This document shows, in pieces, positions 20,997 through 33,481 of a stretch of 64,000 bases of DNA (position 1 is the stretch's first letter; every line of letters begins with the position of its first letter). The translations under genes and the position numbers were made by a program. The stretch is from NCBI GenBank assembly GCA_024500155.1, contig CM044858.1, positions 21,935,795-21,999,794 on the forward strand, read 5' to 3'. The DNA is from Chenopodium formosanum (taxonomy: Eukaryota > Streptophyta > Magnoliopsida > Caryophyllales > Amaranthaceae). Below the pieces are notes generated by a model that saw only the letters and a list, made by a program, of their open reading frames with translations, did not search any database and was not told the DNA's origin.

Positions 20997-23084
20997 AAGC
21001 ACAAGGTATACCAATGATTTGAGGCACCCTTTGTAGCCATGTCATATCATCTTCACCCTTCAAATATATAATCCTTTTTTGATAAACCACTTTGAGCCTC
21101 GTCTAACGATAGACCTTTCTTTCTTCAACCCACATTTACTTAACCTTGGGATGGGATGGTGTGTAACTTATGCAAGTTTTAAATATGAAAGCTTGAATGA
21201 TCTCAAAATAAAAAATAATACAAAAAAATAAATAAAAGTGTACAAAAGGGCAAGTGTTCCAATGTCTATGATATGAAAATATCTTTGATAAGAACATGTC
21301 TCAGATTGCGTCTCTTATCGAGTGCTCGGTACCATGCCTGAGAAACATGAATGCCAAGTGAGTGATCGACCGCATGATCGGGATTGCCCACACTTATAAA
21401 AATATAAAAATGCAAAAGCAAAAGAGAGCAAAAAATAAACGAAAAAGAGAAAGAAAGCTCAAAAATGAGAAACCTCAACCATAAAAATACAAAGATTCAA
21501 AAGCAAGGTTGCACATCTTGGGGGCTTATCTAGGGTCTTGAGCCTTTATCCCCTTCTTCTCTAACCTATAGCCTAACCACGTTACAACCCTTAAAAGACC
21601 TTTTTGAGGTATACACACACTTGTGCGAGGTTCGGCTAGAGCTACGTTTGGCCTGATTCCTAACGGATACGTAGGCAACCTCATATTGATGTGCGGCCAT
21701 AATGCAATCATTTTCACATTCACACACTTACACCATGATCATATCAAGGGATTTCCAATGCTCATCCCTATTCACTTAGAGCTAGACTTGGGGGCTTGAT
21801 TCTTACTTCATTAGCCTACCTAGCCTAAGAGTCATCATTATTTGACTCTTATCAAATAATACTTTTCCATACACTTAGCCTTTGCAGCTTAACCTTAGTG
21901 TCACTTTCACACACATCACGGATACATGACCAAATAGACTTCCAATTAGGAACCTTTTGTCATGAAATCTTAACATAACGTTGAAGCATGCTTTGTCATA
22001 TCACACATCACTCATCACTTATAATCATCATTGCATCAAGAAGTATGAAGTACTTAGCATCCGCGCCTAAGTTACCTTAATACTTTCATAATCGAGTCAA
22101 CTAAGATAGTTTAGGAGGAATTAATCCTTGCACCTTGAGGGATAGTATCAAATGCATATACTTGATTAAGCTCATTCAACATGCACCATTAAACACTTTG
22201 ATTCTTTATCACGTCTTTCTTTTTCAGGAGAAAGTCGGTATCCTCCACAAAAATGACGGAAATTTTTTGCTTTTTTTGCACATCACACACAAGTCATGTA
22301 CATTGAGTCATGTCGTGACATATCACATCGAGTGGAGTCTAGCACATGCGTCAAACACTTTGAGTCGAGTCATGTCGAATCAATTAGTCAAGCAACACTA
22401 AGCCTTAGGTTAACCCTAAGAAAATAAAAGATTAGCAAAGTCCTATAGTCCAAAATATAGATGCAGGTACATTCCAGCGAGCAAGAATATTCCTGGATTT
22501 TTTCGAAAAAAACCGCGAATATAGATATATGAGATTCTTCCAAGATAAGAGAAGTTTGAGCAAAATTATGAAGAGCTTTAATTTCCAAAAGATTTGAGCA
22601 GATTTGGTTGTAAGGAAATGACCAAATTGAAAGTTCGGAGCGAACCGAGCAATGAACAGCAGCAGCAGCGGTAGAAATGAAAAAAGAAATTTGTCGCCAA
22701 ACGACAAGGTTTGTCGCCTGGCGACAGAACGATATCGCGGCGACAGAAGGTTTTGGCTTGCGCTTGTGCGGCGACAGGTCACGTGGCTTCATGATGTGGT
22801 CATATAGACCTGGCTCAGCAATTTTGGGTTCCTTGGTACGCCAGTTAGCCCCTCTAAGCAAAATTGACATGATTTAGTCAGCTTGATTGCGATTTCAATA
22901 AGTGATCGACCTGACAAAAGATCGTCTCTCTTAGCTTAAAGCGCCTAAGTATTGGCTCATTGCAAGCACCAAAGTAACGGTTCACAACGATTTCCTAGGA
23001 TGGAAGAAGATTTGAAGATTCGAGATGACGAAGCCTTCAACAGGGGGCTTTAAGATTAAAAAGAGTCTATTACTTGGATTTAAG
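20997..23084 (+). other. Gypsy1 post-gag noncoding region with a pol-flanking relic
   Basis: No gene. The block at 21640-21680 (CTACGTTTGGCC ... GGATACGTAGGCAACC) matches, in the same relative orientation, the sequence just after pol in Gypsy2 (27917-27960, reverse strand). This places the deletion of pol upstream of 21640. Another GCGACA/TGTCGC cluster is at about 22690-22785. The 160-codon minus-strand ORF over this area is not credible. Confidence 0.55.
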
Positions 23085-23640
23085 AAGGACGGTTTGAGAT
23101 AAAGCGACCTTCAATAGCTTTCACTATGATTAGGGAGGTTATTATTTGTGAAGAACTATTCAAGATGAAGCGGTCTTTGATAGCTTTCGCTAAGATTGTG
23201 AAGGTTATCACTTGATTTGAGAAGATAGCACGAGATGAGCAATCTTCGACAACGCCCGCTAAGATTGTGGAAGTTGTCACCAAGATTTGAGAAGATAGCA
23301 CGAGATGGGCGATCTTCGACGACATTCACTAAGATTGTGGAAGTTGTCACCTATATTTGAGAAGAGCGGTTCTTGATGAGGCTGTCTTCGACAACATTCG
23401 CTAAGATTGTGGAGGTTGTCACCTAGATTTGAGAAGAGCAGTTCGTGATGAGGCGGTCTTCGACAATGCCCGCTAAGATTGTGGAAGTTGTCACCTATAT
23501 TTGAGAAGAGTGGTTCGTGATGAGGCGGTCTTCGACAACATTCGCTAAGATTGTGAAAGTTGTCACCATGATTGAAGGAAAAGCTCGAGATGTAGCAGCA
23601 ATGATAGAAAGCGTTCCCTAGGATGTGGAGAGTTGTCACA
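23085..23640 (+). repeat. Tandem array of ~70-72 bp units in the Gypsy1 3' region
   Basis: About seven or eight units marked by TTCGACAACATTCGCTAAGA and GTTGTCACC recur with starts near 23223, 23293, 23363, 23433 and 23505. Older, degenerate units extend to both sides. Short tandem arrays between pol and the 3' LTR are a known trait of Tat/Ogre-type elements and can seed satellite DNA. Confidence 0.85.
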
Positions 23641-23926
23641 AACCTTGAAGATGACGACGCAATGATACCTTCAAAGATGGCGTTCTCTAGCTTGAAGAAC
23701 GTCGTCAAGATAAAATGCAACAACAGAATGGTTACTTTCTGAGACGTGTGCTCGACGGTGCAGGATACGCGTTTCTTAACTCTTTTATCTGTTTTAATTA
23801 ATGATTAGTTTGCAGGTATCGGCGTTATAAGAATGATTTGGAATCGCCGAACGTTCTGAATCATTCTCCGTCCCTATCGCTACTTTGACTTTTGTTTTCG
23901 AAACATAAGCTTCTCCAAACTCAGTC

Positions 23927-23940
23927 AAAGTGGGGGCTTC
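23927..23940 (+). promoter_or_regulatory. Polypurine tract of Gypsy1
   Basis: AAAGTGGGGGCTTC directly precedes the 3' LTR, the expected position of the plus-strand primer. Confidence 0.6.
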
Positions 23941-26079
23941 TGTAGACACCCATTTGTGTCTCCCCAAAACCAAACCCAGTGATGAATGCCTTTCACGTCG
24001 AACCATAATCGAATGAGGTGAAAGTGTGAAAAGTCTAGTGTTGCGGTTAGTTTTTATTAAAAATCCTTCTTTCTGTTTTCGAAAACCCACTCTATTTTAT
24101 GAAAACGTCCAATCCAGTTTAGTTTGGTCCATAATAAGGGTCCGATAATAGTGTAGTTGTATGGGGTTTGAAAAGACCTTTCTAACGATATATTATAAGC
24201 CCAATTCCATGAATAATGAGGAAGTTATGGCCAAAATACTAAACTGGGCCCAAACCGGATTTTACCTACGACCCAATGATCATGAGGAGGGTCCAAAGGT
24301 TTAATCCTATTCCTAAACTAATTAGGATTGATTATAATCTTCTATAAGTTTCTAAAATATCTTAATTATCCATTTTTGAAAAGATAAGATCATGGAATTT
24401 GATTTAAATATAAACTTTCCTGTTTTAGAACTTTCCTAATTCTATTTGAATTTAAACATGTTCAAAGATAGTCAGATATTATTTTTGTGCCTCATATTTT
24501 TTATCTAAATTTTATATGTTTGGATAGATCTTGAAATTATCTTTCCAATGATATATTATAATATTAATTCCGAGCTATAACGAAAAAGATATGAAAGATA
24601 TACGAAACTCTATCCAAAACGGTCATATCTTTTTATCTTAAAAAGATTTTAATCTGATTCTAATTGCATTAGAAAGTAGACTTCAAGAGCTTTCTAACGA
24701 CATATTATATGACTTATTTGGACTTCTAGAAAAAAAGATATGATAAAAACAAAATTCGCAAAAACTGTCTTGTCGCGAAATCACAGATAAATTTCTGGCG
24801 ACAGGTCTAGTTTTCTGGCGATAGGGTGGAGTTTTATTCCTTATCAAATTCTATGATTTGCCGGACTATTTTCCTATAAATAGGGTCCTCGACCTCTGTT
24901 TTTATTCAATCAATTCTCATCTACAATCAACTCTCATCAAGAATTACTTAATTCTTACTCTCTCTCTCTCTTTCTAAACCAACCTTTTATAAAACACAAT
25001 ATTCCGCATTCGCAAGACTTAGAATTACTTAGCCAAGTTCGAAGTTGCCTTCGCCCTAGACGTGCAAGGTTTGATAAGGTTTGATATTTTCTGAGGGTTT
25101 GGTCCAAGTCTAGTCAAAACTTTATTTAATTTGATTTCAATTTAATTATTTAATTGTTCTTTATTATTTTCATTGAAGTTTACTCACTTGTGTATTTTGT
25201 TATTAGAAAGAGGTACGAGGCTTCAAAGTAAGTAGATTAGCTTACTCCCTATTATTTTCACAATGTAGAAAGCATGTTTATTATTGATTAATTCCTAGTA
25301 TCATCTTAGGATGTTTTTTATGCTTTCTAGTGTCATGTTAGGATGTTTTTATTGCTTTCTAGTTTCATGCTTAGGGTGCCTTTACTGTTTCTAATATCAT
25401 GTTAGTACCATGTTAGATTTAAAGCTTTGATCTTTATTGTTTAGTGACATGCTAGGGATTGTTATTAATTTTGTTAGTATCATGCCTAGGATCTTGCTAT
25501 TATTAAGCTTTATTATTAACATGATGATTATTATTATTATTATGATTATTATTATTTAATATTGTCTATTATTATGTTTCTTGATATATTTTATTGTTAT
25601 TGCTTGATCACACCTTTTATGCTTGTTAAAGGGAATTTGTACTTGAAATCACGCTCAATAAGATAATTAATAATTTGGTTTAGGCTAATGTGATTTTAAC
25701 TCAAGTGATCGCCAATAATAGTTTTATTTGTGCATTAATATTCAACCAACATAGATAAACAGGGTAGGTTTAACATAATGTTTGTATGTTATTCGAAAAG
25801 CGTGCATGAATACGAGCATAACAAAGTAGAGGCCTATTTTATAGGGCGGGTCCTTTCTTATGTAGATTGGATTCGTACCCTCATCCCCGAACCTTATTTA
25901 GTTCAAGACCTTATGGAGTTGATGGTCCTTTTGGATTGTCTTTTGGGTTTACAAGTTCCTAAAACTTGTTGGCGACTCTTTTGCTCTCTTTTCCTTCCCT
26001 TTGGAACACCACCATACTTAAATGTATGATCACAGTGGGGTTCAAGTTTGGGATCATAATGCATGAAATATTCCCTACA
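23941..26079 (+). repeat. 3' LTR of Gypsy1
   Basis: 2139 bp from TGTAGACACC to TTCCCTACA, uninterrupted. It shows the empty site of the outer CACTA near 24955 and lacks part of the GCGACA cluster present in the 5' copy. TATAAATA at 24875-24882. Confidence 0.9.
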
Positions 26080-27478
26080 GGGGTATATCTTGACATAGAC
26101 TTTATTCATACCGCCTTAGAATACTGGGATTCTAATACTCATTGTTGTAGATTAGGCTATGATGAAATATGCCCTTTACTGGAAGAATTTGGTGCCAGTT
26201 TAGGCTTCCCTTCATTAAATCTTGCGGTAATGCCTAGGGTGAGTGAGTATTATTATAAAGATTATGAGTGTTTTCTTGATCTTAGCGGTAAAGATCTGAA
26301 AAACATAGTGCATGGTAATAATGTTGATTTAAAAGAATTTGCATGTTTTTATTTTGATAGACTCCGCTCCGAATCTTTACATGTTTATAGAAGAAGAGTT
26401 TTCCTCTTTTGCATGCTTAGCCAATATCTTCTTACTAACGGTAAAAATAATGAGGGCCAAGCAATTATAATATCTATATTAGAACAAATTGAATCTGGAA
26501 GAAATCCAATGCCATTAATTGTTGGAGAGACTATGCTTAGTCTTGATGAATTAAAAAGGAATCCAAAAGCACCTCTTCGAGGCTCTCCAATTTTATTACA
26601 GGTAGAAAAATAACATTCTTAATTACAAAAATTAAAAACTTATTTTTGTATATCAATACTAATTATGTGCATTGAATTTTTACAGATGTGGCTTATGGAG
26701 AGTCTAGAAATTATTAGTCCTCCTGATAACATTGACAAGTAAACTCCCAACTGCTTTGTTCGGCGAAAGAAGCGTTTCTCCTTGAAGATGGGTCGCCGTG
26801 AGTGGGGCAAAGTTTTTGCCTCTTGTGATTACTCTATTAAGTGGGTTGTTCCCTGGTGGAAGCTCGAAAAGATGATTGGTTGTAATACTTAACCTTTTTG
26901 TCGTCTTCCTAGCTTGTCAAAAATGACTTTTTATTATCCTTGTAGAGTAAAGAGACAATATGGGATTGTGCAAACTATTCCTACAGGAGATCTTCGTCGT
27001 CCTTATGAATTCCCTGTTTCACAAGAAGTTGAAAGATTTGTCAAGTATTGGTGTGCTAGGACCTTATGGGAGGGGATTACCCAAAAGGTTCCACCTTTTT
27101 TTGGCCAACAATATGAAGCAATGGTTAGAGGGGAGATCTCAAAAGGACCAAATCAAGGTAGAGAAGACCAATGTGACGACTCGCTTTGGTGACAAGAAAA
27201 TTCCTACTAAAGAACGCCTAGGTGAAAAGATTGAGTTTAAGACTCCTATGATGCCTAAGAAAAAGAGTGGTAGTAAAGATAAAGGAAAAAGAAAAGTTGA
27301 CCCTACAGAAAAGAAGATTTTGGTAGAGAAGAAGCACGGAGTTCTAGCCGAGGGAGAGACTATCCATACTAAAATAGAATGTAGATCCTCTAATGGATGT
27401 CTCTTAGCAAAAGTGATGGATGAAGAAGAAGACTCAGACAAGAATTGGAAAAGAATTAAGAAAGAAAAGAAAGACTAG
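26080..27478 (+). pseudogene. 3' part of the DUF7745-like antisense gene of Gypsy2
   Basis: The block 26085-26601 is open and carries ALEYWDSNTHCCRLGYDEICPL-type text (landmarks LEYWD and DEICPLLEEF), the signature of DUF7745 / plant-mobile-domain relatives found in plant Gypsy elements. A likely intron runs 26602-26685 (CAG|GTAGAA ... TTTTTACAG|ATG). The next exon continues with WKLEKMIG and YYPCRVKRQYG but has TAA stops near 26740 and 26890 and a frameshift near 27130. A lysine-rich C-terminus in another frame ends at 27478. Direction is opposite to Gypsy2 pol and the two genes meet tail to tail. With its N-terminal piece at 2158-2279 it was interrupted by Gypsy1. Function unknown. Confidence 0.65.
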
Positions 27479-27984
27479 AGCATTGCTTTTCTTATGATTT
27501 ATTAGACAATTTAAGTTGTTAACTTAATTTTAATTTCTTTAAGCTTTATTCAAATTCCATAAATATTGTAATTTTTATTTATTAATGCAATTTCAGCTTT
27601 TTAATTAAATTAACTTTACATTTGTTTTATTAAAGCAATGAAAACAACTTAAAATTTTTTTTCCGAAAAAATTTCTTCGAGTACGGAAGTCGAAAAATTT
27701 CCATAATGCATCAAATTTGTCTAAATAACCGCAGAAAGCTGGCGCTGCTCTTTCGAGTCTGTCGCCAGTGTTTTTCGCCTGTCGCGTGGCGACAAACCTG
27801 ACGTTTGGCGACAGGGTCTAATTTATGGCGACAAACTTGTTTTGTTGTGCTTATGCCTTTGTTGATGCTGGGACGAAAAAATTTCTTTATAATTAAAGTG
27901 GTCGCACCCTTTAAAGGGTTGCCTACGTATCCTTTCCTAAAGAATGAGGCCAAACGTAGCTCTCTTGAGTGTCCTCCTCGAGTA
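27479..27984. other. Tail-to-tail spacer between the DUF7745-like gene and Gypsy2 pol
   Basis: AT-rich 3' untranslated DNA with a GCGACA/TGTCGC cluster at about 27740-27835 and the conserved post-pol block at 27917-27960 (reverse strand) shared with Gypsy1. Confidence 0.55.
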
Positions 27985-30900
27985 ATTATGGGTAGTACTT
28001 CTTAAGTTGGTCAAGATTTGTCATGTTTGAAAATTCATTGCCATCCATGTCAGTTAATTTAGCCGTGCCTCCTGACAAGATTGTTTTGACAATGTATGGT
28101 CCGGACCAATTGGCCTAAATTTGCCTCTTAGATCCAAAACATATTTCTTTAGTGCTTTTAGTACCAAGCCTCCAACCTCAATGTTTCTTGTCTTAACCCT
28201 TTTGTTGAAGTGTCTAGCCATAGGAGTTTGGTAGCATTGGGTATGATGTAGAGCTTCTAGTCGCTTTTTATCGAGTAGAATTAACTCTTCATACCGTGCT
28301 CTAGTCCATTCGACTTCATCGAGTTTAATTTCTAACGCAATGCGTAGAGAAGGTATTTCTAGTTCCACAGGTTGTACGGCATCCATTCCATAGACTAGGG
28401 TTAAATGGCGTATTTCCTGTTGATGTTCGATTAGACGTGCGATAACCCCAAAGTGCAAAATGGAGTTTGTCAGGCCAATCCTTGTAATTTTTTGTCATTT
28501 TCTCGATGATAGTTTTTAAATTTTTATTAGCTGCCTCAACTGCTCCATTAGCTTGAGGTCTATAAGGGGAAAAATGGTGATGTTGGATACCATACTTTTG
28601 TAGCAATTCTTCACATTCGGCTTGAAAGTTAGTTCCATTGTCACTCATAATCTGATGTGGGACTTCATATCGACAAATTATGTTCCTTTTGATAAAGAGT
28701 GCTACATGCTTTGCACTGAGTTTAGCATATGATTGTGCTTCAACCCATTTTGTGAAATAATCAATTGCGACCATGATGTATTCGTGACCTCCTAATCTAG
28801 GAGGTGTGATTTTTCTGATTATATCAATTCCCCATGTTGAGAATGGCCATGGTGATGTGTATGTGTAAAGAAGAGATGGAGGAATATGCTGCAAATTTGC
28901 ATAAATCTGGATTTGGGGCATCTTTTTACATATTGATGACAATCCCTATTCATGGTAGTCCAATAGTATCCTTCTTGCATTATCTTTTGGACTAGAATTT
29001 TACCGTTAACATGTGTTCCACATATTCCTTCATGCAATATTCTCATAGCCCTTTAAGCATCCTTTTTGCCTACACATAAGAGAGCTCGACCTTTAGGTAC
29101 CCTTTTGTGTAACTCATTGTCTATGAGTACATATTGGGAAGCCAAAAGTCTTAAAGCTCATTTTGCTCTTTTGTCAGCATGAGGAGGATATTCTCCTTTG
29201 GTGACATAATTGAGTATATCAGTATACCATGGTTCTTTTTCTTCTTCTTCTTCTTGAACTGTTTCATCATCCTCTATAGCTTGAATGTACGCTGGCTTGT
29301 GTCTTTTTTCTATAGTTAGAGGCATTTGCTCAATTTACTTAGGAATTCTAACCATTAAGGCTAGTCTTGCGAAGGAATCTACAAATTGGTTTTCTTCTCG
29401 AGGTAGATAGGTGTATTCTACCTTTTCCAGTTGATCGGTGAGAGTTTCCAAGTAAGTTTGGTAAGGAGCTAAGCTTTCGCTCCTAACTTTCTATCTCTTG
29501 GAGATTTGGTTGATGATCAAAGAGGAATCTCCGAATATTCGAAGTTTCATTACACCTAATGCTAAAGCTGTTTCGAGGCCTACCACGTATGCTTCGTATT
29601 CAACAGCGTTCTTGGTAACGTCGAAGTCTAGCTTTATTGAAATTGGAACATGTTCCTCTTTAGGTGATACTAATAGGACTCCTACGCAACATCCCTTTTG
29701 GTTTGAGGCTCCATCAAAGTATAGAGTCCAAGTATCATGTTCCGTGACCATCAAGTCTTCATCTGGAAATTCATTGTCATGTATTGGTGTCGAATCTTCT
29801 ATTGGAAAGTCCGCTAAGAAGTCTGAGACCAAATATCCTTTAATATCCTTTTGAGGCATGAATCTTATATCAAACTGAGCTAGATTAACTATCCATCTTG
29901 AAATGCGTCCGTTAAGTGTAGATTTCTCGAATAAGTATATGAGAGGATCCATTCATGACACGACAAAGACCGTGTGAACGAGCATGTAGTGTTTTAATTT
30001 GGTTGTGGCCCACACCAATACGAGGCAAAATTTCTCAAGTGGTGTATAGCGTGTTTCATATTCGAGCATCTTCTTGCTTAAATAGTAGATGGCGTTTTCT
30101 TTTCCTTCTACCTCTTGTGCGAGAATAGCTCCCATTGTTTCTTTGGTGACTGTTAAGTACAACCTTAGAGGGATTCTTGGAAGTGCTAGGGCTAATACGG
30201 GAAGATTGGCGAGATAGGCTTTGATCTTCTCAAAGGATTTTTGACACTCGTCGTCCCATATTATTGGTGCATTTTTCTTGAGCTTCTTAAATATTGGTTC
30301 ACATATTGTTGTTAGCTTAGATATGAACCTACCTATATATTGCAACCGGCCAATAAATCCTCGAATTTGCTTCTCAGTTTTGGGCGGTGGCATTAACATG
30401 ATTGCCTTGATCTTGTTTGGGTCTATCTCTATTCCTCTAGAGCATATGACATATCCCAAGAGTTTGCCGGAGGTTACTCCAAAAGTGCATTTGGATGGAT
30501 TCAACCTCATGTTGTATTTTCTTAGCCTCTCGAATAATTTTCTTAAGGCCACTTGGTGTCCTGGACTGTCCTTGGATTTCACAATCATGTCGTCTACATA
30601 TACTTCAACTTCTTTGTGCATCATGTCATGAAGTAGGGCAGTTGTTGCTCGTTGGTAAGTAGCACCAGCGTTTTTCAACCCGAATGGTATTACCGTGTAA
30701 CAGTAAGTACCCCAAGGTGTTATGAATGTTGTTTTCTCCATGTCTTCTTCGGCCATGAGAATCTGGTTGTACCCAGCGTATCCATCCATAAATGAGAGAA
30801 GTGCGTGATTCGCTGTATTATCTACCAAAATATCGATGTGTGGTAAAGGGAAGTCGTCCTTTGGACTTGCCGTATTTAGATCTCGATAGTCGACACACAT

Positions 30901-32469
30901 TCCAACCCTACCATCCTTTTTCAGAACTGGGACCACATTTGCTACCCATTTGGGGTATTTGGATACCCTGATAAAAGATGCAGTTATTTGTTTTTGTACT
31001 TCTTCTTTTATTTTAAGAGCTACGTCGGGTTTCATTCGACGTAACTTTTGTTTTACAGGTTTAATTCCTGGGATTAGTGGTATAGTGTATTGAGCTATTT
31101 CTCTATTAATGCCTGGCATATCTTCGTATGAACACGCAAATACATTAATAAATTCTTTAAGTAGATTAATTAAATCGGTTCTTTCGTCTTTGTTTAGCGT
31201 GAGTCTGATTTTAACTTCTCTTTTAGTGGCTTCTTTTGAGATATCAACAGTTTTAGTATCCTCAGTTATTGGTGTCTTATTTTCAAGTGTTTCCATTGCT
31301 TTAATAATTTCTTTGTCATTTTCATCGTTAGTTAAGGAATGCTCGTCATCTTGAGTTATAGAAAAACACGAGGAGTAAGGGGAAGGTGACATATTATTAA
31401 ACTCAGAAATCATTAAATCAAACAATGAAATGTCCGTTGGGACTTGATTGCTAACTATCCTAGGAATAGATGCTGAAATAGAAGAACTAGAGGGAGATGC
31501 TACAACTAAAGATTTAGAGGACTCGATAGGGGAAGGCTCTGACTCAGACGATTCTTCGAATATTGGCCCTTGTCCTGTAGTTGTATTGATCTTCTTTCTG
31601 TTTGCAGTAGTCACCTTCACTGTCTTGCGCGATCCTCGCACTAAATCTTCCGCTGGAGTGATGAGCTTCGAAGGATCAAAGTTCTCACTTTATAGGACCG
31701 TTTCAATGAGTGAAGAGTTATCTTCTACATATCTTGGCTCATTCTTTTCTCGCCCAAAGAGAAGTCCCATGACATTAAAGTCAAAGCATGGGGGTGCTTT
31801 CCCCTTATAGGTAGGAGTTGGGATCTCATCTAGAAAGCAACAATCCAGAAATATCTCGAACCCAGGTTGTCTTATGCCGTTTACAACAAAGGGTTCTGGA
31901 AATTCGTAGCATGGATAATCCTCTCCCTCTCTTATAAACAATTCATTTAAGGTAAGAAGGTATTGATCCATTGGAATTACTTCCTTTTGCGTGTGAGCGT
32001 TCCTACGTGCCCTTGATTTTTTTCGGCCTCACTTTAGATCTTCGATTGTCGGTTCGAAACAAAGTTCGAAAGTATCTAATTTAGGGAGGCCAGGTAGTCC
32101 CATCTGTTTTGCTATCTCTTTCTTCTTTTCTAGAGACATTCTAGGGAAGTGTCCTTGTTTTCTCAAGATAGCATTGGTTACGATGTTTGAGTGGAGGTCG
32201 TAGCGAAGAGGGGTCCTTTCATCTTCTTCTATCAAGGAGACCTCTTCATTAAAGCCCCACAAATATTCATCATTCTCATCATGCTCCACATTGATTAGTG
32301 GATTTTCTATCGTTTTGATCCTCATAGGTGAAGCATCGATTGTAATCGGTATTCCTCCAACTATGGCTTTTACTTGTTGATGAAGAGATGAAGGGACGAC
32401 CTTTAGGTCATGAAGCCAAGGGCGTCCCAATAGTAAGTTGAATGATGCCTTAATATGCTCCACTTGAAA
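27985..32469 (-). pseudogene. pol: Gypsy2 pol relic (protease tail, RT, RNase H, second RNase H, integrase)
   Basis: Read from 32469 downward, the pieces are: protease C-terminus (SFNLLLGRPWLHDL), linker, RT (MCVDYRDLN, LLSFMDGYAGYNQ, VIPFGLKNAGATYQR, YVDDMIVKSK), RNase H, then a second RNase H-like domain (YFDGAS, EYEAYV, FGDSSLIINQI). The last is diagnostic of the Tat lineage. Integrase follows with an HHCC-like zinc region (29046-28900) and a DDE core (GIDIIRK, SDNGTNF, QANGAVEAANK). Most of the length is one frame broken by stops (32029, 31690, 29953, 29491 and several between 29490 and 29046). Frameshifts are near 28925, 28455 and 28110. Catalytic residues are still visible. One stop turns the usual Arg codon of VVSRMDP into TGA, as expected from CpG decay. 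No active product is possible. Confidence 0.9.
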
Positions 32470-33481
32470 TGTAGGGAATATTTCAAGAATCATAACCCCA
32501 AGCTTGAACCCCACTGTGATCATACACTTAAGCATGGTGGGGTCCGAAGGGAAAGAAAAGAGAGCAAAAGAGTTGCTAACAAGTTTTAGGAACTTGTAAA
32601 CCATTCACGAGGTTAAGGTTACACCCCTTAACGATCCATGAGATCGTCAACTCCATAAGATCTTGAACCAAATAGGGTTCGGGGATGAGGGTACAAATCC
32701 AATCTATAAAAGAAAGGACCCGCCCTATAAAATAGGCCTCTACTTTATTCTACTCGTATTCATGTGTGCTTTTTGACTAACATGCAAACATTAGGTTAAC
32801 CCTAAACCTGTTTAATCTATGTTGGTTGAATATTAATGCACAAATAAAACTATTATTGGCCATCACTTGAATTAAAATCATATTAGCCTAAATAAAATTA
32901 TTATTTATCTTATTAAGCATGATTTCAAGTACAAATTCCCTTTAAACATATAAAAGGCGTGACCAAGAAATAACAATAAATATAAATCAAGCAACATAAT
33001 AATAATAATCATAATAATCAAAATATTGTTAATAATAAAGCTTAAATATAATAGCAAGATCCTAGGCATGATACTAACAAGATTAATAACCAATCCTAGC
33101 ATGTTACTAAACAATAAAGATCAAAGCTTTAAACCCAACATGGTACTAACATGCTATTAGAAAGCATAAAAGGCACCCTAAACATGATACTAGAAAGTAT
33201 TAAAAACATCCTAACATGATACTAGGAATTAAACAATATAAGCATGCTTTCTTCATTAAAATAGGGAGTAAGCTAATTACTTACTTCGAAACCTCGTACC
33301 TCTTTCTAATAACAAAATACATGCGTTAGTAAACTTCAATGAAAATAATAAATCAAAGAATTAAATTAAATAATTGAAAGAATGAGTTAAAAAGGTTAGA
33401 CTGGTTTTGGGACCAAACCCACAGGAAAGTATAAACCTTTCACGTCTAGGGCGAAGGCAACTTTGAACTTGGCTAGGTGTA

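Larger units (their letters stand above)
2280..26079 (+). mobile_element. Gypsy1: gag-only non-autonomous Ty3/Gypsy element (TR-GAG type), full length
   Basis: The element is bounded by LTRs that begin TGTAGACACC and end TTCCCTACA, flanked by the 5-bp duplication GGGGT (2275-2279 and 26080-26084). Internal features in order: a primer site at 17997, a 1.6-kb leader, an intact gag (19618-20736), a 48-A tract, about 2 kb of noncoding DNA, a ~70-bp tandem repeat array and a polypurine tract at 23927. There is no protease, RT, RNase H or integrase. The LTRs are homologous to the minus-strand LTR at 32470-36150, and a post-pol block is shared with Gypsy2 (21665-21680 versus 27917-27932), so it looks like a pol-deleted derivative mobilised by a related partner. 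Its 5' LTR carries the nested CACTA elements. Confidence 0.88.

Noticed and set aside
22388..22870. 160-codon minus-strand ORF in Gypsy1
   Set aside because: Covers the GCGACA cluster and noncoding post-gag region; no domain, and not kept in Gypsy2.
23085..23640. Spaced repeats considered as a CRISPR-like array
   Set aside because: The whole 70-bp unit repeats without unique spacers and lies in a plant retrotransposon; it is an ordinary tandem array.
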